In this document: positions 45,290 to 53,665 of the stretch, in pieces
Position numbering within the stretch: position 1 is the first letter of the stretch
Layout: each line of letters begins with the position of its first letter
Assembly: GCF_013912375.1 (NCBI RefSeq)
Contig: NZ_JACETV010000005.1
Coordinates: forward strand, 1 to 64,000
DNA from: Emticicia sp. BO119
GTDB lineage: Bacteria; Bacteroidota; Bacteroidia; Cytophagales; Spirosomataceae
Reading direction: 5' to 3'
DNA length: 64,000 nt
The notes under the pieces: model-generated
What the model was told of the DNA's origin: nothing
What the model saw: only the letters and a program-made list of their open reading frames with translations
Database searches by the model: none
Program-made: the position numbers and the translations under genes

Positions 45290-46255
45290 ATGAAAAGAAT
45301 AGGCAATTTATACACGAGCATATACGACATCAATAACTTGTATAGAGCTGATCGCCTTGCACAGCAAGGAAAAGCTAAACAATATGGTGTGATAGTTCAT
45401 AATCGCAATCAGGATGAGAACCTACATACGCTTCATCAGATGCTGATAAACAAAACCTACAATACCTCTGCCTATGCAGTTTTTAAAGTATTTGAGCCTA
45501 AAGAGAGAGATGTTTATAGGTTGCCTTATTTCCCAGATAGAATATTACATTATGCTATTTTGAATATTCTGGAGCCAGTTTTTATGTCAGTATTTACGGC
45601 AGATTCATATAGCTGTATCAAAGGGAAGGGCATACATAATACATTAAGAAACCTTAAAAAGGCGCTCAAAGACGTCGAAGGTACTATGTATTGTTTGAAG
45701 TTTGATATAACTAAATTTTATCCATCAGTAAACCATGACATTCTTAAAGATTTATTGCGAAAAAAAATCAAAGACAATGATCTGCTTTGGTTACTGGATG
45801 AAATCATTGATAGTGCGCCAGGTCTGCCTATAGGCAATTATCTTAGTCAATATCTGGCTAACTTCTATTTGACCTACTTCGATCATTGGCTCAAAGAAGT
45901 CAAAAAAGTGAAGTATTATTTTCGTTATGCGGATGATATTGTAATACTGTCAGATAGTAAAGTGCATTTACATACACTTCTGGCCGAATGTAGAGCATAT
46001 CTACTAAACAACTTAAAGCTGATTATAAAACCTAATTATCAGGTGTTTCCGGTTGATGCAAGAGGAATAGACTTTGTAGGGTATGTGTGTTTTCATACGC
46101 ATACAAAACTTAGGAAATCCATCAAACAACGATTTGCCAGAGCAGTGAAAGCAGGTAAAGGACCTGCGAGCATTGCCTCTTACAAAGGCTGGGCAAAGCA
46201 TGGTAACTGCCGGAATCTGATAAAGAAATTGCTATCAAATGAAGAAATTCAGTGA
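45290..46255 (+). CDS. DGR reverse transcriptase
   Basis: The protein has 321 residues, compact and lacking maturase or endonuclease domains. RT motifs are: LPYFPDRILHYAIL, LKFDITKFYPSVNHDIL (catalytic Asp), GLPIGNYLSQYLANFYL (about 178-195) and FRYADDIVILSD (YADD about 213). The GxxxSQ motif instead of QGxxxSP is the recognised mark of DGR reverse transcriptases. It would copy the template RNA with errors at adenines and replace VR1 and VR2. It starts 107 nt after the template. No Avd accessory gene is seen near it. Confidence 0.93.
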   Translation: MKRIGNLYTSIYDINNLYRADRLAQQGKAKQYGVIVHNRNQDENLHTLHQMLINKTYNTSAYAVFKVFEPKERDVYRLPYFPDRILHYAILNILEPVFMSVFTADSYSCIKGKGIHNTLRNLKKALKDVEGTMYCLKFDITKFYPSVNHDILKDLLRKKIKDNDLLWLLDEIIDSAPGLPIGNYLSQYLANFYLTYFDHWLKEVKKVKYYFRYADDIVILSDSKVHLHTLLAECRAYLLNNLKLIIKPNYQVFPVDARGIDFVGYVCFHTHTKLRKSIKQRFARAVKAGKGPASIASYKGWAKHGNCRNLIKKLLSNEEIQ

Positions 46256-46532
46256 CTTTGAAATTAAAAATGAACAAAAAACTTTTGTAGGTGACAAAAT
46301 CAAAATTAGTAAAATCCTCAACAAGGAGATAGTCGTGTTAGGTTTTGAAATTAAAGATTCAACGGTTTTCAAAGGTAAATGTCTCTATCTGCAAATTGAA
46401 GTCGGCGATAAAAAACATCTGGTTTTCACTGGCTCTAAAATGTTGATAGAATCTATTCAAAAGGTACCAAAAGACGGATTTCCATTTGAAACGACGATTG
46501 TAGAAGAGAACGAGATGTATCAGTTTACGTAA
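46239..46532 (+). CDS. Small protein coupled to the DGR reverse transcriptase
   Basis: The protein has 97 residues and its start overlaps the RT stop by 17 nt. It is beta-rich (KIKISKILNKEIVVLGFEI, GKCLYLQIEVGDKKHLVFT), not the helical bundle expected of Avd. It may be an unrelated phage replication accessory protein; similar short proteins occur in Bacteroidota phages. A role with the RT is only suggested by coupling. Confidence 0.6.
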   Translation: MKKFSDFEIKNEQKTFVGDKIKISKILNKEIVVLGFEIKDSTVFKGKCLYLQIEVGDKKHLVFTGSKMLIESIQKVPKDGFPFETTIVEENEMYQFT

Positions 46533-46547
46533 AAGTGTGGGCAGGCA

Positions 46548-47480
46548 ATGAACTATATAGAATTGATTAATAATTTTTGGAAATTAGACGACGGTGCTCA
46601 ATTTACGGGCTGGGAAACCAAGCTTTATTTTTACCTCGTAAAAACGGCAAATGGTTTAGGCTGGGTGAATGATTTCTGGCATTCAGATGCAAAGACATCT
46701 GTCAACGTCGGAATGAGTATTAATACGATGAAGACTTCTCGTAACCGTCTCAAACAAGTAGGATTAATTGATTTTTTTATAGGTGGTAAAGGACATGGCG
46801 ATAAAACAAGGTATCAAATTTTGACACCTAAACTACAACCTAAAGTAGAATCTATTACAGATGAAAATGTGGATAACTCAATTAGGTATCAAAATTTGAC
46901 ACCTAACCTACAACCTAACCCATACCCTAACCTACAACCTAATGTAGAACCTAACCTATACCCATTAATTAAACTAAACGAAACTAAACTAAATGAAATA
47001 ACTACCCCTACAGAAAAAAGCGTTTTTGAAAAAAAAATTGAAAGCGAAAAACCTTCTTTCGTTCAGGTGCATACGGATGCCGCCAAAGAGATTGCAAGAA
47101 ATCAGGTAACGCCTGAGAAGCTGACAGAAGAATTACTCAACAACGAAACCTGTAAGATAGCGGTCAAAAATGCTGTAATACCGAAAGAAAATTATTCTCA
47201 GGTTGTTGAGAGGTTTGTTTCAGAGAAATTTGGACTGAAAGAAAATCTGAAATGGGTGGATATATCAGACGCCTTGAGTCATTTTATAAGATGGGTGAAG
47301 TTTTTACCACAAATTCTAAGACAAGAGCAAAATGGAAGATCAGGGAGCGTACAGCGTACCAAAAAGACCGGCCGCGTCATCGTCGAACAACCCGGGACAG
47401 ACGATTCAAGAATCGAAACTGATGAAAACGGGTTCAAATGGCGAATTTCAGCAGCTGGAGTTAAAACCTTTGCAGGATAG
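46548..47480 (+). CDS. Phage replication initiator (replisome organiser-like)
   Basis: The protein has 310 residues. The N-terminal 100 residues form a winged-helix replication domain (NFWKLDDGAQFTGWETKLYFYL, MSINTMKTSRNRLKQVGLI). The middle is a low-complexity region of LTPKLQP/NLQPNP-type repeats (about 95-145). The C-terminal part would contact the helicase loader. Position before a DnaC-like ATPase and the DNA repeats inside the gene parallel the lambda O/P arrangement. Its 3' end overlaps the loader gene by 149 nt. Confidence 0.75.
   Translation: MNYIELINNFWKLDDGAQFTGWETKLYFYLVKTANGLGWVNDFWHSDAKTSVNVGMSINTMKTSRNRLKQVGLIDFFIGGKGHGDKTRYQILTPKLQPKVESITDENVDNSIRYQNLTPNLQPNPYPNLQPNVEPNLYPLIKLNETKLNEITTPTEKSVFEKKIESEKPSFVQVHTDAAKEIARNQVTPEKLTEELLNNETCKIAVKNAVIPKENYSQVVERFVSEKFGLKENLKWVDISDALSHFIRWVKFLPQILRQEQNGRSGSVQRTKKTGRVIVEQPGTDDSRIETDENGFKWRISAAGVKTFAG
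46809..46965 (+). repeat. Iteron-like repeats, candidate phage origin
   Basis: A segment of about 35 nt beginning AGGTATCAAA-TTTGACACC occurs at 46809 and again at 46884. Between and after them are several 12-nt units of the form CCTAACCTACAA (also CCTAAACTACAA, CCTAACCTATAC). They lie inside the initiator gene, the usual place of lambdoid-type origins. Coding low complexity is the alternative explanation. Confidence 0.55.
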
Positions 47481-48366
47481 CATTTATAGTGCTGTGTTTG
47501 AAATTTTGTCAACTCATAGCCATATTACGGCTATTGGTGAAGATTTGAAAAAGGATTTCATCAGAGAGTTAGCCGGTAAAATGGCCAGTGATTTTTTTGG
47601 TAAGTCATACGACTATCTGAAAAAACAACAAAGACTGGAGGCCGAAAGAATAGCGCAAGAATCAGCAGAATTCAGAATTAAGCATTTGCAAGCCATGCGA
47701 AGTATTTCTGATGCTGATTTAAAGGCCAAGGTTCTTCAAAACCTGGATGCGCTGGTAGGCGAAAGAAACGCTGGCAAAAAGTATTTGATGGATGAATACG
47801 TAAAAAGTAGTTTCGAAATTCTATTGAGATACTTTCATCCGGGTAGTTTCTTGCCTCAACCGTTTGACAGGAATAAAGGTATTTGTTTGTTAGGGCCTGT
47901 AGGTACCGGAAAATCTACACTTCTGGCAGCTTTCAAAGACAATCCGATGGCATCATTCAGGATATACAAAGCTCAGGATATTGTAGATAGCTATGTGAAG
48001 GATCCTGAAAGAACGATGAATAAGATTCTGACAGAAGCACCGATTTCTGAAGAACAGAACGAATTCGGATTTACACAATATGAAATCCTGATTGAAGAGG
48101 TAGGCCGTGAGCAGTTAAGTGTCATTCCGAAAGGGGCAGGTTATCAGAGTACGCCGGTCAATGTAATGGAAAGGGTTATCATGGAGCTTTATGACAAGCC
48201 TAACGTTCGGATTCATATGATTTCAAACGCTGAAATCAAAGGGAATGAAGTGTATGAGGATAAGTTATCAGCACTTTACGGAGAAGCAGCCGCAAGCCGG
48301 ATTTATGATATGTTTAATGTGATTACACAGGATAGTAAAGCACCTAACCGGAGAGGGAATTTTTAA
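47332..48366 (+). CDS. DnaC-like helicase-loader ATPase
   Basis: The protein has 344 residues from the ATG at 47332; an ATG at 47422 would shorten it by 30. Walker A is LLGPVGTGKSTLLAAF (about 185) and Walker B-like ILIEEVGRE follows (about 255). The C-terminal arginine-containing end (AASRIYDMFN) fits AAA+ DnaC/IstB-like loaders. It overlaps the initiator gene by up to 149 nt in another frame. It would load the replicative helicase at the phage origin. Confidence 0.78.
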   Translation: MEDQGAYSVPKRPAASSSNNPGQTIQESKLMKTGSNGEFQQLELKPLQDSIYSAVFEILSTHSHITAIGEDLKKDFIRELAGKMASDFFGKSYDYLKKQQRLEAERIAQESAEFRIKHLQAMRSISDADLKAKVLQNLDALVGERNAGKKYLMDEYVKSSFEILLRYFHPGSFLPQPFDRNKGICLLGPVGTGKSTLLAAFKDNPMASFRIYKAQDIVDSYVKDPERTMNKILTEAPISEEQNEFGFTQYEILIEEVGREQLSVIPKGAGYQSTPVNVMERVIMELYDKPNVRIHMISNAEIKGNEVYEDKLSALYGEAAASRIYDMFNVITQDSKAPNRRGNF

Positions 48367-48368
48367 GG

Positions 48369-50423
48369 ATGAATCAAGCACCGAAATTTATAATTGTTGA
48401 TCTCTTTTGTGGAGCTGGTGGAACTACATTAGGCTTTGAAATGGCTAAAAATGGAATAGCTAAAGTGATTGCCTGTGTGAACCATGACCCAAAGGCTATT
48501 AAAAGCCACTGGGCTAATCATCCTGAAGTGGTTCATTTTGAAGAAGACATTTTAACACTTGATTTGACTGAACTTATTTCTTTGACAAATCACTATAGAA
48601 AGCTTTATCCAGAAGCGAAAGTGATTTTATGGGCGAGTTTAGAATGTACAAACTTTTCAAAAGCCAAAGGCGGACAGCCGCGCGACGCTGACAGTAGAAC
48701 ATTAGCTTGGGGGTTGCCTCGATATGTTGATGCGCTTAAGCCCGATTACATTCAAATTGAGAATGTGGTAGAATTTATGAGCTGGGGGCCGTTGACAGCA
48801 AAGGTAGTTAAATCAGAGGATGGATACCCTTGTTGTAATTTTGAATATGCGCTTCAATGGGAACATGCTTACGAAAATTTGGATATAAACACTAATCGTA
48901 AACCAAAAAATAAAGATTTATTGTCAGGAAAATGGAAGCCAATCTGGAATGCTCAGCCTGAATCAAGGAAGAACGGTATTGACTGGATTAAGTGGCGTGA
49001 GTTCATTTGTCAGGAGTTTGGATATAGAGATGAATGGAAGGAACTCAATAGCGCAGACTTTGGCGCTTACACAAGCCGAAACAGGCTGTTTGGAATTTTC
49101 GCCAAAGATATCTTACCAATTGTATTTCCTAAACCTACCCATGCGAAAGTTCCTGCCAAAAATCCTTTGTTCGGTAATCTGCATAAGTGGATGCCTGTTA
49201 AAGAAGTACTTGATTTTTCAGACGAAGGAAGTAGTATATTCAATAGAAATACTCCTTTAGTTGATGCCTCATTGGAGCGTATTTATGCAGGCTTAGTTAG
49301 GTTCGTGGCAGGTGGAAAAGAAAACTTTCTGATTAAGTATAATTCGATGAACAGATCAGGAGGCTATCAGGCACCATCTACGGATGAACCATGTCCGACA
49401 ATCGCTTGTCAGAATAGATTGGGAGTAGTTAATGCAGCTTTTCTACAAAAGAATTTCAGCGGACATCCGGATAGTAAAGTTCAATCAATAAATAACCCAG
49501 CAGGAACTATAACCACAGTTGACCATCATTCATTAGTGCAATCTTCTTTTTTGTGCAAATACCATAAAACAGGCGAAAACGTTTTGAGCGTTGAAAATCC
49601 TGCAAGCACTATTACCACCAAAGACAGAATTGCTAAAGTCGAGTGTTTTTTGACTAAGTACAATTCTGGCCGCCCGGATAACAAAATTCAGTCGGTTGAG
49701 GTACCATCAGCAACGTTGACTACTTCGGATAGAATGTGTAAGGTCAATTGCAGTTTCATTGAAACACAGTATGGATCAGGGCAAAAGGTTACTTCTATTG
49801 ATAGTCCAAGCGGAACACTTTTGAATACACCTAAACAACGATTGGTAAATATTGTCAAAAATCAGAATTGGAATGACAAACAGTATTCAGGAACATTAAA
49901 CCATCAATCTATTGAGCAACCTGCAGGTGCTATTCTATCCAATGACAAACACTGTCTAATGAGTTGCCAACCTTTCATTGTCAATACAAACTATGCTAAT
50001 CAAGGCTCATCTATTGACAATCCATCACCAACAATAGTATCAAGTAGACGCCATATGTATTTATTATACCCCTCGCATGGCGGGCATACACAATCAATCG
50101 AAAATCCTTGTCCGGTGATTGTTGCAAGACAGGACAAATCTCCGCTTTATTTGATGAATGCTGTTGAAGGCTCTTATCAAATACCTGTTTATGAAACTGA
50201 TTCGGAGGTGATGGTAAAAATCAAAGAGTTTATGGCTCTTTATGGCATTGTCGATATAAAGATGCGTATGCTCAAAGTACCTGAATTATTGAAAATACAG
50301 GGTTTTCCATCTGATTATAAGTTAGTCGGAAATCAGTCAGACCAAAAGAAGTTTATCGGTAATAGTGTAGTGCCTTTGGTGGTGAAGTACTGGATAGAGG
50401 CATTAGCAAATCTTAATATCTGA
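48369..50423 (+). CDS. C5-cytosine DNA methyltransferase with repeat-rich target domain
   Basis: The protein has 684 residues. Motif I is DLFCGAGGTTLGFE (about 11), motif IV ASLECTNFSKAKGG (catalytic Cys about 93, LEC in place of PPC), motif VI IQIENVVEF (about 130), motif VIII ADFGAYTSRNRLF, motif X GNSVVPLVVKYW near the end. Between VIII and IX lie about eight units of 30-38 residues built on SI-NP--TITT-DR-LV---FL-KY (about 315-600), far longer than a common target-recognition domain. It starts 2 nt after the DnaC-like gene. It probably methylates phage DNA against host restriction. Confidence 0.9.
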   Translation: MNQAPKFIIVDLFCGAGGTTLGFEMAKNGIAKVIACVNHDPKAIKSHWANHPEVVHFEEDILTLDLTELISLTNHYRKLYPEAKVILWASLECTNFSKAKGGQPRDADSRTLAWGLPRYVDALKPDYIQIENVVEFMSWGPLTAKVVKSEDGYPCCNFEYALQWEHAYENLDINTNRKPKNKDLLSGKWKPIWNAQPESRKNGIDWIKWREFICQEFGYRDEWKELNSADFGAYTSRNRLFGIFAKDILPIVFPKPTHAKVPAKNPLFGNLHKWMPVKEVLDFSDEGSSIFNRNTPLVDASLERIYAGLVRFVAGGKENFLIKYNSMNRSGGYQAPSTDEPCPTIACQNRLGVVNAAFLQKNFSGHPDSKVQSINNPAGTITTVDHHSLVQSSFLCKYHKTGENVLSVENPASTITTKDRIAKVECFLTKYNSGRPDNKIQSVEVPSATLTTSDRMCKVNCSFIETQYGSGQKVTSIDSPSGTLLNTPKQRLVNIVKNQNWNDKQYSGTLNHQSIEQPAGAILSNDKHCLMSCQPFIVNTNYANQGSSIDNPSPTIVSSRRHMYLLYPSHGGHTQSIENPCPVIVARQDKSPLYLMNAVEGSYQIPVYETDSEVMVKIKEFMALYGIVDIKMRMLKVPELLKIQGFPSDYKLVGNQSDQKKFIGNSVVPLVVKYWIEALANLNI

Positions 50424-50432
50424 TTTTTTTCA

Positions 50433-50924
50433 ATGGAGAAAGGATATAAATTTTCAGAAGCGGCTATTCAATCTCGAAGGAGAAAACTAAGGGCGAAGCG
50501 TTTATGGAAAAAATCTCCAATCTTCGCTTATGAAACTCTTTCAAAGGAAATAGAAGGATATTCTTTATTAGACTTTGATAAAGACATCAAGTCGAAAACC
50601 AAGCCCAAAACTAATAAAAAGAAAACAACACTTGAAAGATATGGAAGGTATTGGGAATACAGAAGGGTATTAGCATTATATAATGACACGAAAAACTCTG
50701 ATTATTACTTTGCTGCTAAAAGACTCAGGGACAATATGACCAAACCGTATCGGTTTCAAGTAACTTTTAAAGGAGAGAAGAAAGAATATAGCTTTGAAGC
50801 TACTACAAAATATCAAACTGTTGTTGAACTCCAGAAGTTGGTTAAGACCTGCGAGTCTATTCAAGAGTTTGATCAGAAATTAGAAGCTTATATTTCTTCA
50901 TTAAACCGCTATTCTGGGCAATGA
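50433..50924 (+). CDS. Hypothetical basic phage protein
   Basis: The protein has 163 residues, very rich in Lys/Arg (SRRRKLRAKRLWKKS, KSKTKPKTNKKK), likely a nucleic-acid-binding protein. It starts 9 nt after the methyltransferase. No family recognised. Confidence 0.6.
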   Translation: MEKGYKFSEAAIQSRRRKLRAKRLWKKSPIFAYETLSKEIEGYSLLDFDKDIKSKTKPKTNKKKTTLERYGRYWEYRRVLALYNDTKNSDYYFAAKRLRDNMTKPYRFQVTFKGEKKEYSFEATTKYQTVVELQKLVKTCESIQEFDQKLEAYISSLNRYSGQ

Positions 50925-50934
50925 CAATAAAATT

Positions 50935-51216
50935 ATGACAACTAACCCAACCCGAATACAACGCAAAAGAACCAAAGGGTTCAAACTACCAGCAAACACC
51001 GTCTGCGTAACCAGAGGTACTCGCTGGGGCAATCCTTTCAAAATCGGTGAAACGATGACAAGAGAGGAAAGTATTGAGAAGTTCAAACAACTCATTTCGA
51101 ATGAGGAGACTTTGAAACTGATTAAACAGCAATTAAAAGGCAAGAATTTAGCCTGTTATTGCCCGGTAGGTGTTGCCTGCCATGGGGATTTATTGTTAGA
51201 AATTGCTAATAGTTAA
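50935..51216 (+). CDS. DUF4326 family protein
   Basis: The protein has 93 residues. TVCVTRGTRWGNPFKIG followed by LKGKNLACYCPVGVACHGDLLLEIA is the DUF4326 signature, with conserved WGNPF and CYC...CHGD. The Cys/His cluster could bind metal or a nucleotide ligand. Common in phages; function unknown. Confidence 0.85.
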   Translation: MTTNPTRIQRKRTKGFKLPANTVCVTRGTRWGNPFKIGETMTREESIEKFKQLISNEETLKLIKQQLKGKNLACYCPVGVACHGDLLLEIANS

Positions 51217-51219
51217 ATC

Positions 51220-51609
51220 ATGAAACCACTAACCAGTGACGAAGCCATGTTAGTGCTGAATTTCTATATTCAGCATATCATCATTTTTATTGAAGAGTAT
51301 AACCTCTGGTATCATAAGGGCTTTAAACAACTGCCTAAAAATTTCATACGAAATTTTTGTAATGCCCTGGAATCACAGATAAATGATTTCTGTAATCCAT
51401 TAAACAAGCCTAAAGATACTTTGAGTATTGAAGAGCTTGAGCAACTCCACGCTGGCACTATTGAGATAGGGCAGTATTTCGAAATGCATTTTAATCTGGC
51501 GCAAAAGCCGGAGGCGGTTCAGGATAGTTTTGTAGAGGAATACAATGCACTGTTGAAAAAGTATCAATTAACTAAATCACTTGAAGAGGTGATGATAAGC
51601 AAAAAGTAA
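51220..51609 (+). CDS. Hypothetical helical phage protein
   Basis: The protein has 129 residues, predicted all-helical and hydrophilic (IEEYNLWYHKGFKQLPKNF). It starts 3 nt after the DUF4326 gene. No family recognised. Confidence 0.55.
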   Translation: MKPLTSDEAMLVLNFYIQHIIIFIEEYNLWYHKGFKQLPKNFIRNFCNALESQINDFCNPLNKPKDTLSIEELEQLHAGTIEIGQYFEMHFNLAQKPEAVQDSFVEEYNALLKKYQLTKSLEEVMISKK

Positions 51610-51638
51610 ATTTGTTATAGGAGTTAAATATCAATACA

Positions 51639-52154
51639 ATGAAAAGAACAAAAATAGATTTCAGCAAACATGAATTGACGATAACGCAAATCAATGAAAA
51701 GGCAACAACTCATTTGCTTAAAAAACCTGACACTTATATCCATAGTGTTAAGTTTACAAATATCGATGGTGTATTGTTAGTGACAGGTGATTTTGGGAAT
51801 TGGGTATTTTGCAGGAGTTTTTACCCAAGCAAAGATGAAAAGGTAAGTGATGGGTATTGGTGCGAAAAAGCTGTCATTAGTTCAACTCAAATTACTCATG
51901 AATACGATTCTGAAAAAACAGAAAAATCGATCAAAGAACTATTGCAGGAAGATTGGAATGAGGAAGAAAAAGAATATTTGAATGAGTTACTTGATCATAC
52001 TTATGATGGGCGAGAATATAAGGATTATGCCTATAATCATAGGCCATCAGGATTTGAGTATGAAAGTATCCCTTATGGGGAATCGGTTAAGCCGTGGCTC
52101 AAAGCCGTTTTTGACGCTTTTGATGAAATCTGTGACCGAGTAAAACAGAGTTAA
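51639..52154 (+). CDS. Hypothetical phage protein
   Basis: The protein has 171 residues with an acidic C-terminal half. Aromatic, conserved-looking segments are GDFGNWVFCRSFYPS and YDGREYKDYAYNHRPSGFE. No family recognised; part of the small-gene early block. Confidence 0.55.
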   Translation: MKRTKIDFSKHELTITQINEKATTHLLKKPDTYIHSVKFTNIDGVLLVTGDFGNWVFCRSFYPSKDEKVSDGYWCEKAVISSTQITHEYDSEKTEKSIKELLQEDWNEEEKEYLNELLDHTYDGREYKDYAYNHRPSGFEYESIPYGESVKPWLKAVFDAFDEICDRVKQS

Positions 52155-52199
52155 AAAAAAGTAATAAAAACCAAAAGCAAAATTCAATAAAACACTCAC

Positions 52200-52424
52200 A
52201 TGATAACAACTGAAACAATATACGTTGCAACCTGCGATGACTGCGGGGAGCCATGGTTGGATGATAATGATTGTGCTGGTCACTTTGATAAAAGTGATAC
52301 AGAAAACGGATTAATGGAGTCCGAATGGCACGTAGCTAATGATGGGAAAACTTATTGTCCTAAATGTTGGAAATTAGATGAGGATGATAACGTTGTCGTC
52401 AACGATATAATTGACAAACAATGA
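52200..52424 (+). CDS. Small zinc-ribbon-like protein
   Basis: The protein has 74 residues with CDDCGEPW near the start and CPKCW near the end, a likely zinc ribbon, in an acidic background. Its stop overlaps the next start. Probable nucleic-acid or protein binder. Confidence 0.6.
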   Translation: MITTETIYVATCDDCGEPWLDDNDCAGHFDKSDTENGLMESEWHVANDGKTYCPKCWKLDEDDNVVVNDIIDKQ

Positions 52425-52894
52425 CCTCAAAAGAAATAGCCTCTGTGGTTCAAAAATATTATTACCATAAAGGCAAAACCTTACAGATTTGCGGATTTTC
52501 GGGAGGCTGGAAAATATTCAATCCTGATATTCTGATAATGTCAAAGAAAAAACTATTGACAGACATCGAAATCAAAATAAGCCGTTCTGACTTTAATCGA
52601 GATTTCGCAAAAACAAAGCATCAGTACTTTTCGCAGGGCATAGAAACAGGAGTCAATTATTTTTATTTCGCTTGTCCTGAAAACCTGATAAAGAAACATG
52701 AAGTGCCGTCCTACGCAGGTTTGATTTACGTCAATGAAAAGTATGTAACAGTAATCAAGAAAGCTCCCAGGTTACATCAAAATAAAGCACCTGAATCATT
52801 GATTGTTTCAATTGCTAATAGCTTATCTGCTAAATGTATCTGGGGGCAGTCGTATCTGACAGAGAAAAATAAGGAATTAAGCCAAGCCTATTAA
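52421..52894 (+). CDS. PD-(D/E)XK nuclease-like (MmcB-like) protein
   Basis: The protein has 157 residues. NPDILIMSKKKLLTDIEIKISRSDFNRDF shows D...(D/E)xK spacing of the PD-(D/E)XK fold, and the frame resembles MmcB-type DNA-repair proteins. It may act in phage recombination or host DNA breakdown. Coupled to the zinc-ribbon gene. Confidence 0.65.
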   Translation: MTSKEIASVVQKYYYHKGKTLQICGFSGGWKIFNPDILIMSKKKLLTDIEIKISRSDFNRDFAKTKHQYFSQGIETGVNYFYFACPENLIKKHEVPSYAGLIYVNEKYVTVIKKAPRLHQNKAPESLIVSIANSLSAKCIWGQSYLTEKNKELSQAY

Positions 52895-52898
52895 AAAC

Positions 52899-53213
52899 AT
52901 GGAAAGAATAATCAAGTTTAAAGATATTGAAGCAGGGAGCACGTTAGAGTTTTCAGAGTCTCACTCTAATCAGGTTGGACAGTTTACGGGACTTGTAGAC
53001 CGGAATGGTAAGGAAATTTATCATAAGGACGTTGTAATGTTAAATAGTGGTATGGGTTATAGTGTAGTTTATCAACGCGGTGCTTTTGGCTATTTAGTGC
53101 ATGACAATTCAGAGCCTCATGGCAATGGAAGATTCATAAGTTTCGCTGAAAACTTTGCTAACTTGAAAGGAAAAGGCAATCAGTTGAATGCGGTTGAGGT
53201 GGTGAATAGTTAA
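52899..53213 (+). CDS. YopX family protein
   Basis: The protein has 104 residues. VGQFTGLVDRNGKEIYHKDVV is the YopX signature (QFTGL-D-NG-EIYEGD). YopX proteins are widespread in phages of Gram-positives and Bacteroidota; their role is unknown. Confidence 0.8.
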   Translation: MERIIKFKDIEAGSTLEFSESHSNQVGQFTGLVDRNGKEIYHKDVVMLNSGMGYSVVYQRGAFGYLVHDNSEPHGNGRFISFAENFANLKGKGNQLNAVEVVNS

Positions 53214-53364
53214 TTGCTATCGGGCAAACATTTCTACCGTCAGGACTATCGAAATTTTTATAAGCCAATATAAGGATGGTTCGTATTTAGATAGAAAATC
53301 AAAAAATATGTATGTAGTTTTTAGAGGTTCTTTAATAGTCACTTTTATCTGATATATTTTCGAA

Positions 53365-53637
53365 ATGGTATATATAGATGATTTCAATGCTAAATTTGGC
53401 AAAATGACTATGTGTCATATGATTGCCGACACTAGAGCTGAATTGCTTGATATGGCAAGAAAAATAGGTGTAAATACCAAGTGGATTCAAGAGTATGACA
53501 CCGCACGCGAACACTTTGATATTTGCCTCTCAAAAAAAGCAAAAGCATTGAATTTAGGGGCAAAAGAAGTGAGGTTTAGAGAATTGAATAAAATAATTAG
53601 AGAACGAACCTATGAAGGGAAAGTGTCGGAATATTAG
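53365..53637 (+). CDS. DUF4031 family protein
   Basis: The protein has 90 residues. The sequence MVYIDDFNAKFGKMTMCHM with AREHFDICLSKKAKALNLGA matches DUF4031 (short phage proteins with Y-D-YDL-...A---GA). Function unknown. It ends the early block just before the terminase genes. Confidence 0.78.
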   Translation: MVYIDDFNAKFGKMTMCHMIADTRAELLDMARKIGVNTKWIQEYDTAREHFDICLSKKAKALNLGAKEVRFRELNKIIRERTYEGKVSEY

Positions 53638-53645
53638 TATATTTG
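53638..53645 (+). promoter_or_regulatory. Possible -7 box before terminase
   Basis: TATATTTG fits TAnnTTTG and lies 20 nt before the terminase small-subunit start. No clear -33 TTTG is seen. Confidence 0.4.
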
Positions 53646-53665
53646 AATAGATAAATAGGTAAATT

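Noticed and set aside
45093-45293. 66-codon open frame spanning the DGR template
   Set aside because: It reads through the template repeat and its remainder looks like no protein; the region is better explained as template RNA. It may be the relic of a third target copy.
45290-46255. Retron or group II intron reverse transcriptase
   Set aside because: No msr/msd structure, no maturase or endonuclease domain, GxxxSQ motif, and adjacent TR/VR repeats with adenine-specific differences fit only a DGR.
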